Shown here piece by piece: positions 35,039 to 42,726 of a stretch of 64,000 bases of DNA (positions are counted from its first letter, which is position 1; each line of letters opens with the position of its first letter). The DNA is taken from positions 1 through 64,000 of the forward strand of contig NZ_JAIRDQ010000017.1 in the NCBI RefSeq assembly GCF_021458635.1, read 5' to 3'. Source of the DNA: Bradyrhizobium monzae. Its GTDB lineage: Bacteria; Pseudomonadota; Alphaproteobacteria; Rhizobiales; Xanthobacteraceae. Below the pieces are notes generated by a model. It did no database searches, was not told the DNA's origin, and was given only the letters and a program-made list of their open reading frames with translations. The translations under genes were made by a program, and so were the position numbers.

Positions 35039-35902
35039 TCAGGTCCGTCCCAGCAGCTTGGTCACGTTCCTGAAGGTATCGGCGACGACCGAGTGCGGCG
35101 CTTCGATGACGAGGCGGAAGCCCAGATTGGTCGGCGGCACACCCGCTGCGCAGCCGCCCGACTTCGGGTCGCGTATGAAGTCGGTCATGTAGGCGCGATG
35201 AGCGCCCTGCACGACGCGAACTCCGCAGTTCGTGTTGGTGATCCGCTCGCGGCCATCGGCGAGGGTCGCCCGGACGAAGCAGGTGTCGGTCCATTCCCAG
35301 ACATTCCCAGCGAAGTCGTCCAATCCCTTGCTGTTGGTGCCGAATGTGCCGCCAGGCTGCGGCGCCATCGCCTGGGGCCTCTCGCGGGACGACTCGGCTT
35401 CGTAGCGTGCGAGCCAGGCCCGCGCGGGGTCGGACGGGTCGATGAGCGGCAGTGCCTCGTCGCGCGCCTTCTCGGCGGCCGCGAACGTCCATTCCTCGTC
35501 GGTCGGCAGGCGGTGGGTGACACCCGTCTTGCGCGATATCCAGGCCGCGTAGGCGGTGGCGTCGTGCCAATTGACACCCACGACCGGAACGTCTTGCGAG
35601 CCGCCGGCTACGACGACGCGGGGACAGGCTCCATCGTCGACGCAACGCGCGTACTCTCGGGCCGTGACCTGCCGCTTCATGACGACGAGATCGGCGGGAA
35701 GGCGGAGGTCGTGCACCGGCCCTTCGACGGGTCTGTCGCCGCGCGAGAAGTCGCCGGCGGCCCGGTAGGTGAAGGACGCGGCGACGAGATGGCGGCTGCC
35801 GTCTGGATCGTGCGGGGGCGTGGGCGCCAAGACGGTCGCCAGGACCGGCGCGACGAGCGCGCCGGCGAACATCGCCGTCTTCACTTTCATCAGGATCAGC
35901 AT
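35039..35902 (-). CDS. nirV: NirV, formylglycine-generating-enzyme-like protein
   Basis: The 287-residue product has a signal peptide (VKTAMFAGALVAPVLATVLA) and a C-type lectin-like FGE/SUMF1 domain: VVGVNWHDATAYAAWISRKT, HRLPTDEEWTFAAAEKARDE, and DDFAGNVWEWTDTCFV. NirV accompanies nirK in many denitrifiers; its job is unknown and it is not essential for NirK in the cases I know. The ATG at 35902 has GAGGAGGAG upstream. It follows nirK by 61 bases, but a 14-pair hairpin separates the two genes. Confidence 0.9.
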   Translation of the reverse strand: MLILMKVKTAMFAGALVAPVLATVLAPTPPHDPDGSRHLVAASFTYRAAGDFSRGDRPVEGPVHDLRLPADLVVMKRQVTAREYARCVDDGACPRVVVAGGSQDVPVVGVNWHDATAYAAWISRKTGVTHRLPTDEEWTFAAAEKARDEALPLIDPSDPARAWLARYEAESSRERPQAMAPQPGGTFGTNSKGLDDFAGNVWEWTDTCFVRATLADGRERITNTNCGVRVVQGAHRAYMTDFIRDPKSGGCAAGVPPTNLGFRLVIEAPHSVVADTFRNVTKLLGRT

Positions 35903-35920
35903 GAGGTCTCCTCCTCGGTG

Positions 35921-35951
35921 AAACGGCCCGCGGCGGAGCCGCGGGCCGTTT
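35921..35951 (-). terminator. Perfect 14-bp hairpin between nirK and nirV
   Basis: The arms AAACGGCCCGCGGC and GCCGCGGGCCGTTT pair perfectly around a three-base loop. Read from nirK it ends in GTTT and CACC, so the U-run is short. It should act as an attenuator or 3'-end protector, giving more nirK than nirV mRNA. It lies 12 bases after the nirK stop. Confidence 0.7.
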
Positions 35952-35963
35952 CTGTCGCTCAAC

Positions 35964-37085
35964 CTAGCGGATGACGCTCCCCGGGTCGGCGGCACCGAGC
36001 TTCTGGGGCGGGATTGGGCCCGCCGGCGAGAGCTGCTTCATCAGGTCCTCGTTCCACTTGCCCTCGACCTTGATGTGGGCGGTGGCGCCGAGTTCGACGG
36101 CCTCAATCAGGTTGTGGTTGACGTAGGCGTAGACGCCGGGCTCGCGGAAGGTGTAGAGCGCCGCCCCCGCCGAGCCGCCGCGCACGAACCAGGTCTCGAG
36201 ATCGCGTTCCGGAGGGTTGTTGAACTTGCCGGTCTCCCAGACGTAGTCGCCATGGCCGCCGATGATGTGCGGGCGGGTGTCGCGGTTGGCCTCCGAATGC
36301 ACGAACAGCACCGTCTCGCCGACCTTGGCGGTGAGTGCGTTCTTTCCGGTCAGCGCCCCGACCCTGCCCTCGAACACGACGTGGCTCGGGATCAGCTTGC
36401 GCATCACGTCCATGGTGTCGGAGTAGGATTCGCCGACCGAGTCGTAGGTCTTGTACTTGCCGGTCTCGTCCTTGGGCACGTAGAGGTCGTTCTCACCGAT
36501 GTAGAAGACCTTGTCGTAGTGCAGTGGCTTGCCGGCGCCGTCCTTCAGGCCGTCGCGCGGCAGCACCATCACGGCGCCGTGCATGCCCGAGACCACGTGC
36601 CAGGGGATCATGCCCTCCGGCGCGCAATGGTAGATGAAGACGCCCGGACGGGTCGCCTTCCAGCGCAGCACCGTCTGCTCGCCGGGGTTGACGTGGGTCA
36701 GGGCGCCGCCGCCGAGCCCGCCGGTCGCCGAATGCAGGTCGATGTTGTGCGGCATGGTGTTGGTCTCGGGGTTGACCAGCGTCAGCTCGACGTAGTCGCC
36801 CTCGTGCACCACCATCATCGGTCCCGGCATCGAGCCGTTGTAGGTCATCGCCCACATCTTGGTGCCGGCATCGTCGATGACGACCTCCTTCTCCTGTACC
36901 GTGAGCTTGAATTCGACGATCTTCGGTCCGGCCTTCGTCGCCTGTTCGTGAGCATGCACGAAAGGCGGCGCGACCAGTTCGACGTACTCGCGCGGCAGGC
37001 TGAGGTCGTCGGCGAACGCTGCCGGCGCGGCCATCATCAGCGCCGCGATCGCGGCTCCCATCAAGGCGGTCCTTCTCGTGAGCAT
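35964..37085 (-). CDS. nirK: Copper-containing nitrite reductase
   Basis: The 373-residue protein reduces nitrite to NO in the periplasm. A Tat-like leader (LTRRTALMGAAIAALMMAAP) precedes two cupredoxin domains. Type 1 copper ligands are His113, Cys154, His163 and Met168 (MPHNID, FIYHCAPEGMIPWHV, SGMHG). Type 2 ligands are His118, His153 and the His of RPHIIGGHGDYV; the catalytic Asp is in HNIDLHSATG. The ATG at 37085 is chosen for GGAGAG upstream; longer frames have none. Two TTG-N8-CAA boxes lie upstream. It belongs to the green, class I type by its linker length, as far as I can judge. Confidence 0.96.
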   Translation of the reverse strand: MLTRRTALMGAAIAALMMAAPAAFADDLSLPREYVELVAPPFVHAHEQATKAGPKIVEFKLTVQEKEVVIDDAGTKMWAMTYNGSMPGPMMVVHEGDYVELTLVNPETNTMPHNIDLHSATGGLGGGALTHVNPGEQTVLRWKATRPGVFIYHCAPEGMIPWHVVSGMHGAVMVLPRDGLKDGAGKPLHYDKVFYIGENDLYVPKDETGKYKTYDSVGESYSDTMDVMRKLIPSHVVFEGRVGALTGKNALTAKVGETVLFVHSEANRDTRPHIIGGHGDYVWETGKFNNPPERDLETWFVRGGSAGAALYTFREPGVYAYVNHNLIEAVELGATAHIKVEGKWNEDLMKQLSPAGPIPPQKLGAADPGSVIR

Positions 37086-37140
37086 GACGCTCTCCATCGC
37101 TTGTGCGCGTGGATGATGAGCGATCGGAGCGCGAGTCTCT

Positions 37141-37154
37141 TTGCGCTGCAACAA
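37141..37154. promoter_or_regulatory. Crp/Fnr-type box (nirK)
   Basis: TTGCGCTGCAACAA, centred 62 bases before the nirK start, the same spacing as at hemN. Confidence 0.72.
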
Positions 37155-37196
37155 GGAAGGCTTGGATTCCAAAACGGACAGGATCGTGCGGAAAAT

Positions 37197-37210
37197 TTGC
37201 GCGGGAGCAA
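37197..37210. promoter_or_regulatory. Crp/Fnr-type box (nirK / DUF1858 gene)
   Basis: TTGCGCGGGAGCAA, about 41 bases before the DUF1858 start and 118 before nirK, so most likely for the divergent gene or for both. Confidence 0.7.
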
Positions 37211-37244
37211 AGAGAGCCGGGAGTCGAGGGCTTAGTCTGGTTGC

Positions 37245-37460
37245 ATGCGAAATGATGCAATTCCAACTGCGCAGATGACGGTCGACGAAGTGATGCGTCG
37301 GTGGCCGTCCACCATCCGCGTCTTTCTGGACTTCAGGATGCGATGCGTCGGCTGTCCGATCGCCGCTTTCCACTCCGTCGACGAGGCATGCGAGGAGCAC
37401 GACGTCGATGCCGACGTGTTCCTGTCGAAGATCCTGGAGACAGCGAAGGCGGCGGCCTAG
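37245..37460 (+). CDS. DUF1858-domain protein (71 aa)
   Basis: The product has the DUF1858 pattern: MTVDEVMRRWPSTIRVFLDF, then RMRCVGCPIAAFHSVDEACE. The Cys pair in RCVGCPIA is the family hallmark; related N-terminal domains occur in the ScdA/YtfE di-iron repair proteins and near hybrid-cluster proteins. A redox or iron-sulfur role is inferred. It is divergent from nirK, shares its upstream boxes and overlaps the end of nnrR by four bases on the other strand. An internal ATG at 37275 is an alternative start. Confidence 0.8.
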   Translation: MRNDAIPTAQMTVDEVMRRWPSTIRVFLDFRMRCVGCPIAAFHSVDEACEEHDVDADVFLSKILETAKAAA

Positions 37461-38179
37461 GAGCTGCGCTTGCGGGACTGGATGGCTTCCTCACCTTCGG
37501 CGAGGGCATGCAGCCTGTGAGCGTCGCGCAGAATGATGCGCTGCCGTCCGCCTTCGACGAGTCCCTCGTTCTCCCAGGCGCTGAGAACCCGGCTGACCGT
37601 GTGCAGCGTCGTTCCAGTCATCTCGGCGATGTCCTGACGGCTGATGGGGAAGTCGATCTCGACGCCGGTATCGACCTTCCGTCCCGCTTGCTTTGCCAGG
37701 CGCAGCAGCGCATGCGCGACGCGCTGCTCGACCTGCTCGTTCGAGATCTCCATGACGCGGGCCTGAGTGTCCTGCAGGCGGCTGCCGACGGTCTGCAGCG
37801 CGCTCGCGGCGAGGCTCGGATATTTGACGATGAGGCGCTGCCAGGAAGACGATGGCCAAGCGAGGGCGATGCTGTCGACCGCCGCGACGGCGGTGGCGGG
37901 ATAGTGCGTCAGGTTCATGGCCTGTGCCACGCCGAAGAGTTCGCCGGCGGAGACGTAGCGGACCACGGATTGCTGGCCTTGGGATGTCGTCTTCTCGACG
38001 CGAAGATGTCCGTGGAGGAGAAGAAAGAACCGGGCGGCCTCCGCCCCCTGGTCGAAGACCGCGGTGTCCTTGGGGTACCGGATTGAACGCGCCTCGCGCA
38101 GCAGCTCGTCCTGTTCGGCAGGCGAAAGCCCCGCGAACATCGGCAGATTCGCGACAAGGGACCGGTCGACAGCGGCCAT
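37457..38179 (-). CDS. nnrR: Crp/Fnr-family regulator, NnrR type
   Basis: The 240-residue product has an N-terminal cyclic-nucleotide-like sensory domain (residues about 15-130, with LRVEKTTSQGQQSVVRYVSA and GELFGVAQAMNL), a long dimerisation helix and a winged helix with recognition helix GTTLHTVSRVLSAWE. There are no cysteines in the N-terminus, so it does not carry an FNR iron-sulfur cluster. The S-R pair fits TTG half-sites. Position beside nirK and pseudoazurin makes it the likely NO-responsive NnrR that acts on the TTG-N8-CAA boxes here. NnrR proteins are thought to need haem or NO; no ligand is visible. Confidence 0.85.
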   Translation of the reverse strand: MAAVDRSLVANLPMFAGLSPAEQDELLREARSIRYPKDTAVFDQGAEAARFFLLLHGHLRVEKTTSQGQQSVVRYVSAGELFGVAQAMNLTHYPATAVAAVDSIALAWPSSSWQRLIVKYPSLAASALQTVGSRLQDTQARVMEISNEQVEQRVAHALLRLAKQAGRKVDTGVEIDFPISRQDIAEMTGTTLHTVSRVLSAWENEGLVEGGRQRIILRDAHRLHALAEGEEAIQSRKRSS

Positions 38180-38274
38180 CGTATCCTCGCTTCAAATGCG
38201 CAGCCGACAGTACCCGGAGCGCGCGCAAGCCTCAACGGCCCACGGCCTCTTAGCAGAAGGAACCCGCAGGGAGC

Positions 38275-38288
38275 TTGAGCTGGCGCAA
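38275..38288. promoter_or_regulatory. Crp/Fnr-type box (pseudoazurin)
   Basis: TTGAGCTGGCGCAA, centred 84 bases before the pseudoazurin-like gene and 102 before nnrR on the other strand. Confidence 0.7.
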
Positions 38289-38365
38289 TCTCCGGCGGGC
38301 GCGACCGGCGTATCTGTTGCCTGGGGAGCCCGGCCTACCCCGTGCTAGTTCCAGGAAACGGAAAC

Positions 38366-38761
38366 ATGAACAAGACTGCGATGCTGACCGCCGCTGCGGC
38401 GGTTCTGATCCTGGCCGGCGGCCTTGCCAAGGCGGCCGAGGTGGAAGTCAAGCAGTTCAACAAGGGCGCCGACGGCGGAACGGTGGTGTTCGAGCCGGCG
38501 TTCGTGAAGATCGCGCCCGGCGACACCGTGAAGTTCGTTGCGGCCGCCAAGGGCCAGAGCGCCGATGCCATCAAGCGCATGCTTCCGGAGGGCGCGACGC
38601 CCATCGTCGGCGAGAACAGCGGGGACATTGCCGTCAAGTTCGGGCAGGACGGCGTCTACGGCGTGAAGTGCCTTCCCCATTACGGCATATGCATGGTCGT
38701 GATGGTCGGGACCCCGGCGAGAGTTGACCATGCCAAGGTCGGCAAGGTGGCGTCCAAGTGA
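38366..38761 (+). CDS. Pseudoazurin-like cupredoxin lacking the first His ligand
   Basis: The 131-residue exported protein (signal peptide ending near LAKA) has the pseudoazurin fold: FNKGADGGTVVFEPAFVKIA, PGDTVKFVAAAKG and VYGVKCLPHYGICMVVM. Copper ligands Cys102, His105 and Met110 are present. The first ligand, normally His in KGHN, is Gln64 (KGQS). An extra Cys109 sits beside the Met. It may bind copper differently, weakly or not at all. Pseudoazurins donate electrons to NirK. A box lies upstream and a terminator downstream; monocistronic. Confidence 0.85.
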   Translation: MNKTAMLTAAAAVLILAGGLAKAAEVEVKQFNKGADGGTVVFEPAFVKIAPGDTVKFVAAAKGQSADAIKRMLPEGATPIVGENSGDIAVKFGQDGVYGVKCLPHYGICMVVMVGTPARVDHAKVGKVASK

Positions 38762-38783
38762 CGGTCCGTCGGCGTCGGCTTCT

Positions 38784-38817
38784 CCGGCGAGTCGGATGGG
38801 CGAGCGCCGGTTTGTTT
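38784..38817 (+). terminator. Probable terminator of the pseudoazurin-like gene
   Basis: CCGGCG and CGCCGG pair across a 15-base loop and are followed by TTTGTTT, 23 bases after the stop codon. Confidence 0.55.
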
Positions 38818-39016
38818 GCCTAATTGTGCCAGACGCCTGATTTGCGTCGATGCCGGGAGCGCAATGTCCCGATCTCCGTCCTTGGCGGATCTGGTCGGGC
38901 TCGAGGTGCGGTTGAGGCAACCGCGATCGGAAACTAACTATCGCGCGGAGTAGCATTGCACATCGGCACCTCGTCGTCTGCTGCCGCTCGCAACGATCGC
39001 GCATTCATTTGGCACA

Positions 39017-39202
39017 TTATTGACGGGTCGTTTCATCCCCCGAACAGCAGGAACAGCACGTCGATTTGTTGTCAAGCGACACCGTAACCTCGGTCCGATC
39101 CTCCATGCGGCGCAGGAGATCGCCCGCGATCGCCTCGACAAGCTTCCGCTCGATGCCGCTTTCGCTCCGGTCCCGTCCGCGCAATCGCTCGAAAATCCGC
39201 AT
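39017..39202 (-). CDS. Cys-rich mini-protein (61 aa)
   Basis: The ATG at 39202 has GGAGG upstream. The product begins MRIFERLRGRDRSESGIERK, has an amphipathic helix (LVEAIAGDLLRRMEDR) and ends in NKSTCCSCCSGDETTRQ, four cysteines in a run of five. This tail suggests binding of a soft metal (copper, zinc or iron) or NO reactivity. A box centred 61 bases upstream puts it in the same regulon as nnrS, its divergent neighbour. I know no family for it. Confidence 0.65.
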   Translation of the reverse strand: MRIFERLRGRDRSESGIERKLVEAIAGDLLRRMEDRTEVTVSLDNKSTCCSCCSGDETTRQ

Positions 39203-39256
39203 CTTATCCTCCGTTGCTGACGGTCCGGAGATTGCCGGCTCGGACCGAGTAGATCT

Positions 39257-39270
39257 TTGTCGAAGATCAA
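39257..39270. promoter_or_regulatory. Crp/Fnr-type box (Cys-rich mini-protein)
   Basis: TTGTCGAAGATCAA, centred 61 bases before the start at 39202 on the minus strand; the right half ATCAA is a perfect Fnr half-site. Confidence 0.68.
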
Positions 39271-39296
39271 ACACATGCGCGAACGAAGTCGTAGTT

Positions 39297-39310
39297 TGTG
39301 CCTCGACAAA
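39297..39310. promoter_or_regulatory. Crp/Fnr-type box (nnrS)
   Basis: TTGTGCCTCGACAA, centred 53 bases before the nnrS start. Confidence 0.7.
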
Positions 39311-39356
39311 GAGATAGCGGTCGCCCCGGGCCTATGATGTCTCCAACCTATCGGGA

Positions 39357-40544
39357 ATGACGTTCATGGCGACGATGCAAAAATTGAGGGACTATCGCGG
39401 GCCCGCGCTGCTGTCACACGGGTTCCGCCCCTTCTTCCTGTTTGGCGCGGTCTACGCCGGCGCCATGGTTCCGTTGTGGCTCGCCGTGTTCGCCGGCCAC
39501 GTTTCGCTGCCGACGGCGTTCGCGCTGCGGGACTGGCATGTCCACGAGATGCTGTTCGGCTACGTCGGCGCAGTCGTCGCCGGCTTCCTGCTGACGGCCG
39601 TTCCGAACTGGACGGGCCGCCTGCCCATCCAGGGCGCCCCGCTCGGCTTGCTGTTCGCAACCTGGGTCGTCGGAAGGCTGGCGGCGACCTGTTCGGATCT
39701 GGTCGGGTGGCAGGCCGCGCTGGCGCTCGATGCGCTCTTTCTCCTGCTGCTCGCAGCGGCGGCCGCGCGCGAAATCATCGCCGGCCGCAAGTGGAACAAC
39801 CTGAAGGTCGTCGCCATCGTTTCGCTTCTCGCGACCGTCAACATCGCCTTTCATTTGGAATCGCACTTCCGTGGCCTGGCCGAGTATTCGACGCGCGCCG
39901 GCATCGCGCTCGTCGTTACGTTGGTCTGCGTCATCGGCGGGCGGATCGTGCCGAGTTTCACGCGCAACTGGCTCGCCCACCGCTCACCTGGCCGGTTGCC
40001 CGTTCCTTTCAACCGGTTCGATGCCGTCGCAATGGTCGTTGGCGTCTGCGCGATGCTGGCTTGGGTGTTCGCTCCGTCCGGATGGTTGGTGGCAGGTGCG
40101 CTCTGCATCGCCGGACTGCTTCACCTCGTCCGGTTGGTCCGCTGGACCGGATACCGGACCTTCTCCGACCGGCTCGTCCTGATCCTTCACGTCGCCTATG
40201 CGTTCGTGCCGGCCGGCTTCCTGCTCTCGGCGCTGTCGGCTCTCGATCTCGTCGCACCGGCAGCCGGCGTGCACGCCTGGACCGGCGGCGCGATCGGTTC
40301 GATGACGATCGCCGTCATGACCCGCGCTTCTCTCGGTCACACCGGACAGGCGCTGTCGGCTTCCGTCCTCACCCAAGCTGTCTACGCCGCGATCGTGATC
40401 GCCGCGCTGACGCGGGTCTGCGCGGCCCTCGAGCCGAGCCATTCGGTCGAGTTGCTGGCGATCTCCGGTCTCGCCTGGGCCGGAGCGTTCTTTGGTTTCG
40501 CGGTCGCCTACGCGCCGCTTCTGTGCCGCGCACGAAAGTTCTGA
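39357..40544 (+). CDS. nnrS: NnrS family haem-copper membrane protein
   Basis: The 395-residue protein has about twelve membrane segments and NnrS hallmarks: LLSHGFRPFFLFGAVYAG, LRDWHVHEMLFGYVGAVVAG, FLLTAVPNWTGRLP and MTIAVMTRASLGHTGQAL. NnrS binds haem and copper in the inner membrane and protects against NO stress, apparently by lowering dinitrosyl iron complexes. It is the first gene of an operon with an uncharacterised polytopic protein, DUF2249, DUF59 and ccoG; gaps are seven bases or less except 12 before DUF2249. Confidence 0.93.
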   Translation: MTFMATMQKLRDYRGPALLSHGFRPFFLFGAVYAGAMVPLWLAVFAGHVSLPTAFALRDWHVHEMLFGYVGAVVAGFLLTAVPNWTGRLPIQGAPLGLLFATWVVGRLAATCSDLVGWQAALALDALFLLLLAAAAAREIIAGRKWNNLKVVAIVSLLATVNIAFHLESHFRGLAEYSTRAGIALVVTLVCVIGGRIVPSFTRNWLAHRSPGRLPVPFNRFDAVAMVVGVCAMLAWVFAPSGWLVAGALCIAGLLHLVRLVRWTGYRTFSDRLVLILHVAYAFVPAGFLLSALSALDLVAPAAGVHAWTGGAIGSMTIAVMTRASLGHTGQALSASVLTQAVYAAIVIAALTRVCAALEPSHSVELLAISGLAWAGAFFGFAVAYAPLLCRARKF

Positions 40545-40551
40545 GGTCGCG

Positions 40552-41889
40552 ATGATCGGCGCCAGCATATCACGATGGACAATGAGCTACTTTGCGATGG
40601 CGCTCGCGTGGCTCTTCCTCGCATTGAGCCTGATGATGGCTGGCGTCGGCTATCCCTTCGCCGAGGTCGCCTCGCCCGATACGCTCGTTCTGGTGCACGC
40701 CGTCGGCATCGGGTGGCTCAGTATTGCGATGTGTGGCGCGCTGTTCCAGTTCGTGCCCGTCCTCGTCGCCAAGCCCTTGTTCTCCGAAAAGTGGGCTTTG
40801 CCGGCTCTGGTCCTTCTGACCGCCGGTCTCGTCTCGCTGATTGGCGGCTTCTTGTCTCTGGGAGGCCGCCTGCCGCCCTCGCTCTGGCTGCTTCCGCTCG
40901 GGGCGATCCTGCTCGTTGCCGGATTCGGCCTGGTCGTCGTCGATCTTGGGCTTACCGCTTGGCTGCGACCCGCGGGGCCAGCGCGCTTCGTGCTTGCCGG
41001 CCTCGCCTCGCTTTGCGCAACCGCCGCCTTCGGCGCCGTCTTCGCGTTTGCGCTTGCGGGGTGGGCGGGATCGGCAGGGAATGCACTTCTGGCCGCCGGC
41101 ATCCCGTTGCATGCGATCGCCGGCCTCGGCGGGTGGCTGACGCTGACGGCCATGGGCGTGAGCTATCGGCTCTTGTCCATGTTCATGCTATCGCCCGACG
41201 TGGACGAGCGACAGAGCCGCATGACGCTCGGAGCCGGCGCGCTCGCCATCGGCATGACGGTCGCAGGCGGGATCCTCGCGATCGGACTTGCGTCCGGATT
41301 GAGCGTCGTGCTGTCGATCGTCGCCGTTTTCGGCCTGGCGTCCGCCGCTCTGTACGGGCGCGACATCGCCGGTATTTTTCGCGCCCGCAAGCGGCGGCAA
41401 CTCGAGCTCAACATGCGTATGGCGACGCTGTCCTTCGCGAGTTTGGCGGCGACGGCCTTGCTGGGAATTGCGCTCGTGGTGACGGACGGTTTCGCCGCCC
41501 ATATCGGCCCCTTCGCCTTCCTCGCGGTGTTCGGTTGGTTGTCCGGATTGGTGCTCGCGAAGCTCTACAAGATCGTGGCCTTCCTGACCTGGCTCGAGAC
41601 CTACGGACCGGTGATGGGACGGGCGCCCACGCCGCGCGTCCAGGACCTCGTAGCGGAGGGCCGGGCAACGAAGTGGTTCGTCATCTACTACGTGGCCGTC
41701 TGGGCCGGAACGCTGACGCTGCTGGTCGGCGAGCCGTATGCCTTCCGGATGGCTGCGGCGGCGATGACGGTGGGTGTCGTCGGCATCGTCCGCGAGGTGA
41801 TCCGCACCCGGAGGCTTGCGGACGTCGCAAGCCCGGTGCGGCTTCCGGGCGGCGCCATCGCGCCCCATCTGTTGTTCGCGAGAAACTGA
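40552..41889 (+). CDS. Uncharacterised polytopic membrane protein in nnrS operon
   Basis: The 445-residue product has about twelve hydrophobic segments and no soluble domain. The layout recalls subunit I of haem-copper oxidases and NnrS: LVLVHAVGIGWLSIAMCGAL and LFQFVPVLVAKPLF early, then AIAGLGGWLTLTAMGVSYRL and LAKLYKIVAFLTWLETYGPV. Several His are in or near membrane segments, but I cannot assign ligands. The ATG at 40552 follows the nnrS stop by seven bases. It probably acts with NnrS in NO defence or metal delivery; this is inference from position. Confidence 0.7.
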   Translation: MIGASISRWTMSYFAMALAWLFLALSLMMAGVGYPFAEVASPDTLVLVHAVGIGWLSIAMCGALFQFVPVLVAKPLFSEKWALPALVLLTAGLVSLIGGFLSLGGRLPPSLWLLPLGAILLVAGFGLVVVDLGLTAWLRPAGPARFVLAGLASLCATAAFGAVFAFALAGWAGSAGNALLAAGIPLHAIAGLGGWLTLTAMGVSYRLLSMFMLSPDVDERQSRMTLGAGALAIGMTVAGGILAIGLASGLSVVLSIVAVFGLASAALYGRDIAGIFRARKRRQLELNMRMATLSFASLAATALLGIALVVTDGFAAHIGPFAFLAVFGWLSGLVLAKLYKIVAFLTWLETYGPVMGRAPTPRVQDLVAEGRATKWFVIYYVAVWAGTLTLLVGEPYAFRMAAAAMTVGVVGIVREVIRTRRLADVASPVRLPGGAIAPHLLFARN

Positions 41890-41901
41890 GAGAGGAAAAA
41901 C

Positions 41902-42411
41902 ATGCCCGAATATGTCGATGTCGACGTCCGTCCGATCCTGCGCGCAGGCGGTGAGCCGTTCTCGGTCATCATGGCCGCGCTCGAGCGCCTGGCGCCGGGC
42001 CAGGGGCTTCGCCTCTTCGCGACCTTCAAGCCGGTCCCGCTGTTTGCCGTGATGGCGAACAAGGGGTTCGCGCACGCGGAGCAGGCACTCGATGGCGGCG
42101 AATGGGAGATTCTGTTTACGCCGACCGAAACGAAATCGGAACCGGCGCCGACCGCAGCGGACGGCCCGGGGCTCGACGATTGGCCGGCGCCAACCGTCAA
42201 CCTCGACAACCGCGACCTCGACCCTCCGGAACCCATGGTCCGAATCCTTGCTGCCGCGGACAACCTCGGACCCGGCGAGACCTTGTCTGCCCTGCTGCGG
42301 CGGGAGCCGGTGTTTCTGTTTCCGCAGTTGGAGAAGCGCGGCTTCCGTTGGCTGGGCGGGTTTACCCCGGACGGGGCCACCTACGAACTGACGGTGAGGG
42401 CTCCGTCATGA
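41902..42411 (+). CDS. Tandem DUF2249 protein
   Basis: The 169-residue protein contains two DUF2249 domains: residues about 4-75 (VDVDVRPILRAGGEPFSVIM, GQGLRLFATFKPVPLFAVM) and 95-165 (VNLDNRDLDPPEPMVRILAA, FLFPQLEKRGFRWLGGFTPD). This domain has a TusA/SirA-like fold and is frequent in nor/nos/hemerythrin neighbourhoods, but its biochemistry is unsettled. The linker is Pro/Ala-rich. Its TGA overlaps the ATG of the next gene. Confidence 0.85.
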   Translation: MPEYVDVDVRPILRAGGEPFSVIMAALERLAPGQGLRLFATFKPVPLFAVMANKGFAHAEQALDGGEWEILFTPTETKSEPAPTAADGPGLDDWPAPTVNLDNRDLDPPEPMVRILAAADNLGPGETLSALLRREPVFLFPQLEKRGFRWLGGFTPDGATYELTVRAPS

Positions 42412-42722
42412 CGGACCAGCTCGTCGAACGCGTTCGCGACGCGCTACGCGCCGTGATCGATCCCGAGTTGGGCGAGAACATCGTCGATCTCGGCTTCGTC
42501 TACGATATCGCGGTCGCTGGCGGGGCAGCCCGCATCACGATGACGGCGACGACGCCAGGGTGCCCGGCGACCTTTTTCCTGAAGGAGGGGACGCAGGCGG
42601 CCGCGTCCGCCGTCCCAGGGATCGTTTCCGCCGACGTGACGATGACGTTCGAGCCGCCGTGGACCCCGTCCATGATCGAGCCTGCCGTCCGGGCCTCGCT
42701 CGGCTTTGCCGCGGTGAACTGA
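42408..42722 (+). CDS. DUF59 / MIP18-type metal-sulfur cluster assembly factor
   Basis: A 104-residue protein of the PaaD/SufT type: VIDPELGENIVDLGFVYDIA, ARITMTATTPGCPATFFLKE. The conserved DPE and TxxGCP motifs, with the reactive Cys, are present. Such proteins help iron-sulfur cluster delivery. Start overlaps the DUF2249 stop by four bases; ccoG starts four bases after its stop. In this operon it may repair clusters hit by NO or load CcoG. Confidence 0.88.
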   Translation: MTDQLVERVRDALRAVIDPELGENIVDLGFVYDIAVAGGAARITMTATTPGCPATFFLKEGTQAAASAVPGIVSADVTMTFEPPWTPSMIEPAVRASLGFAAVN

Positions 42723-42726
42723 CGTC

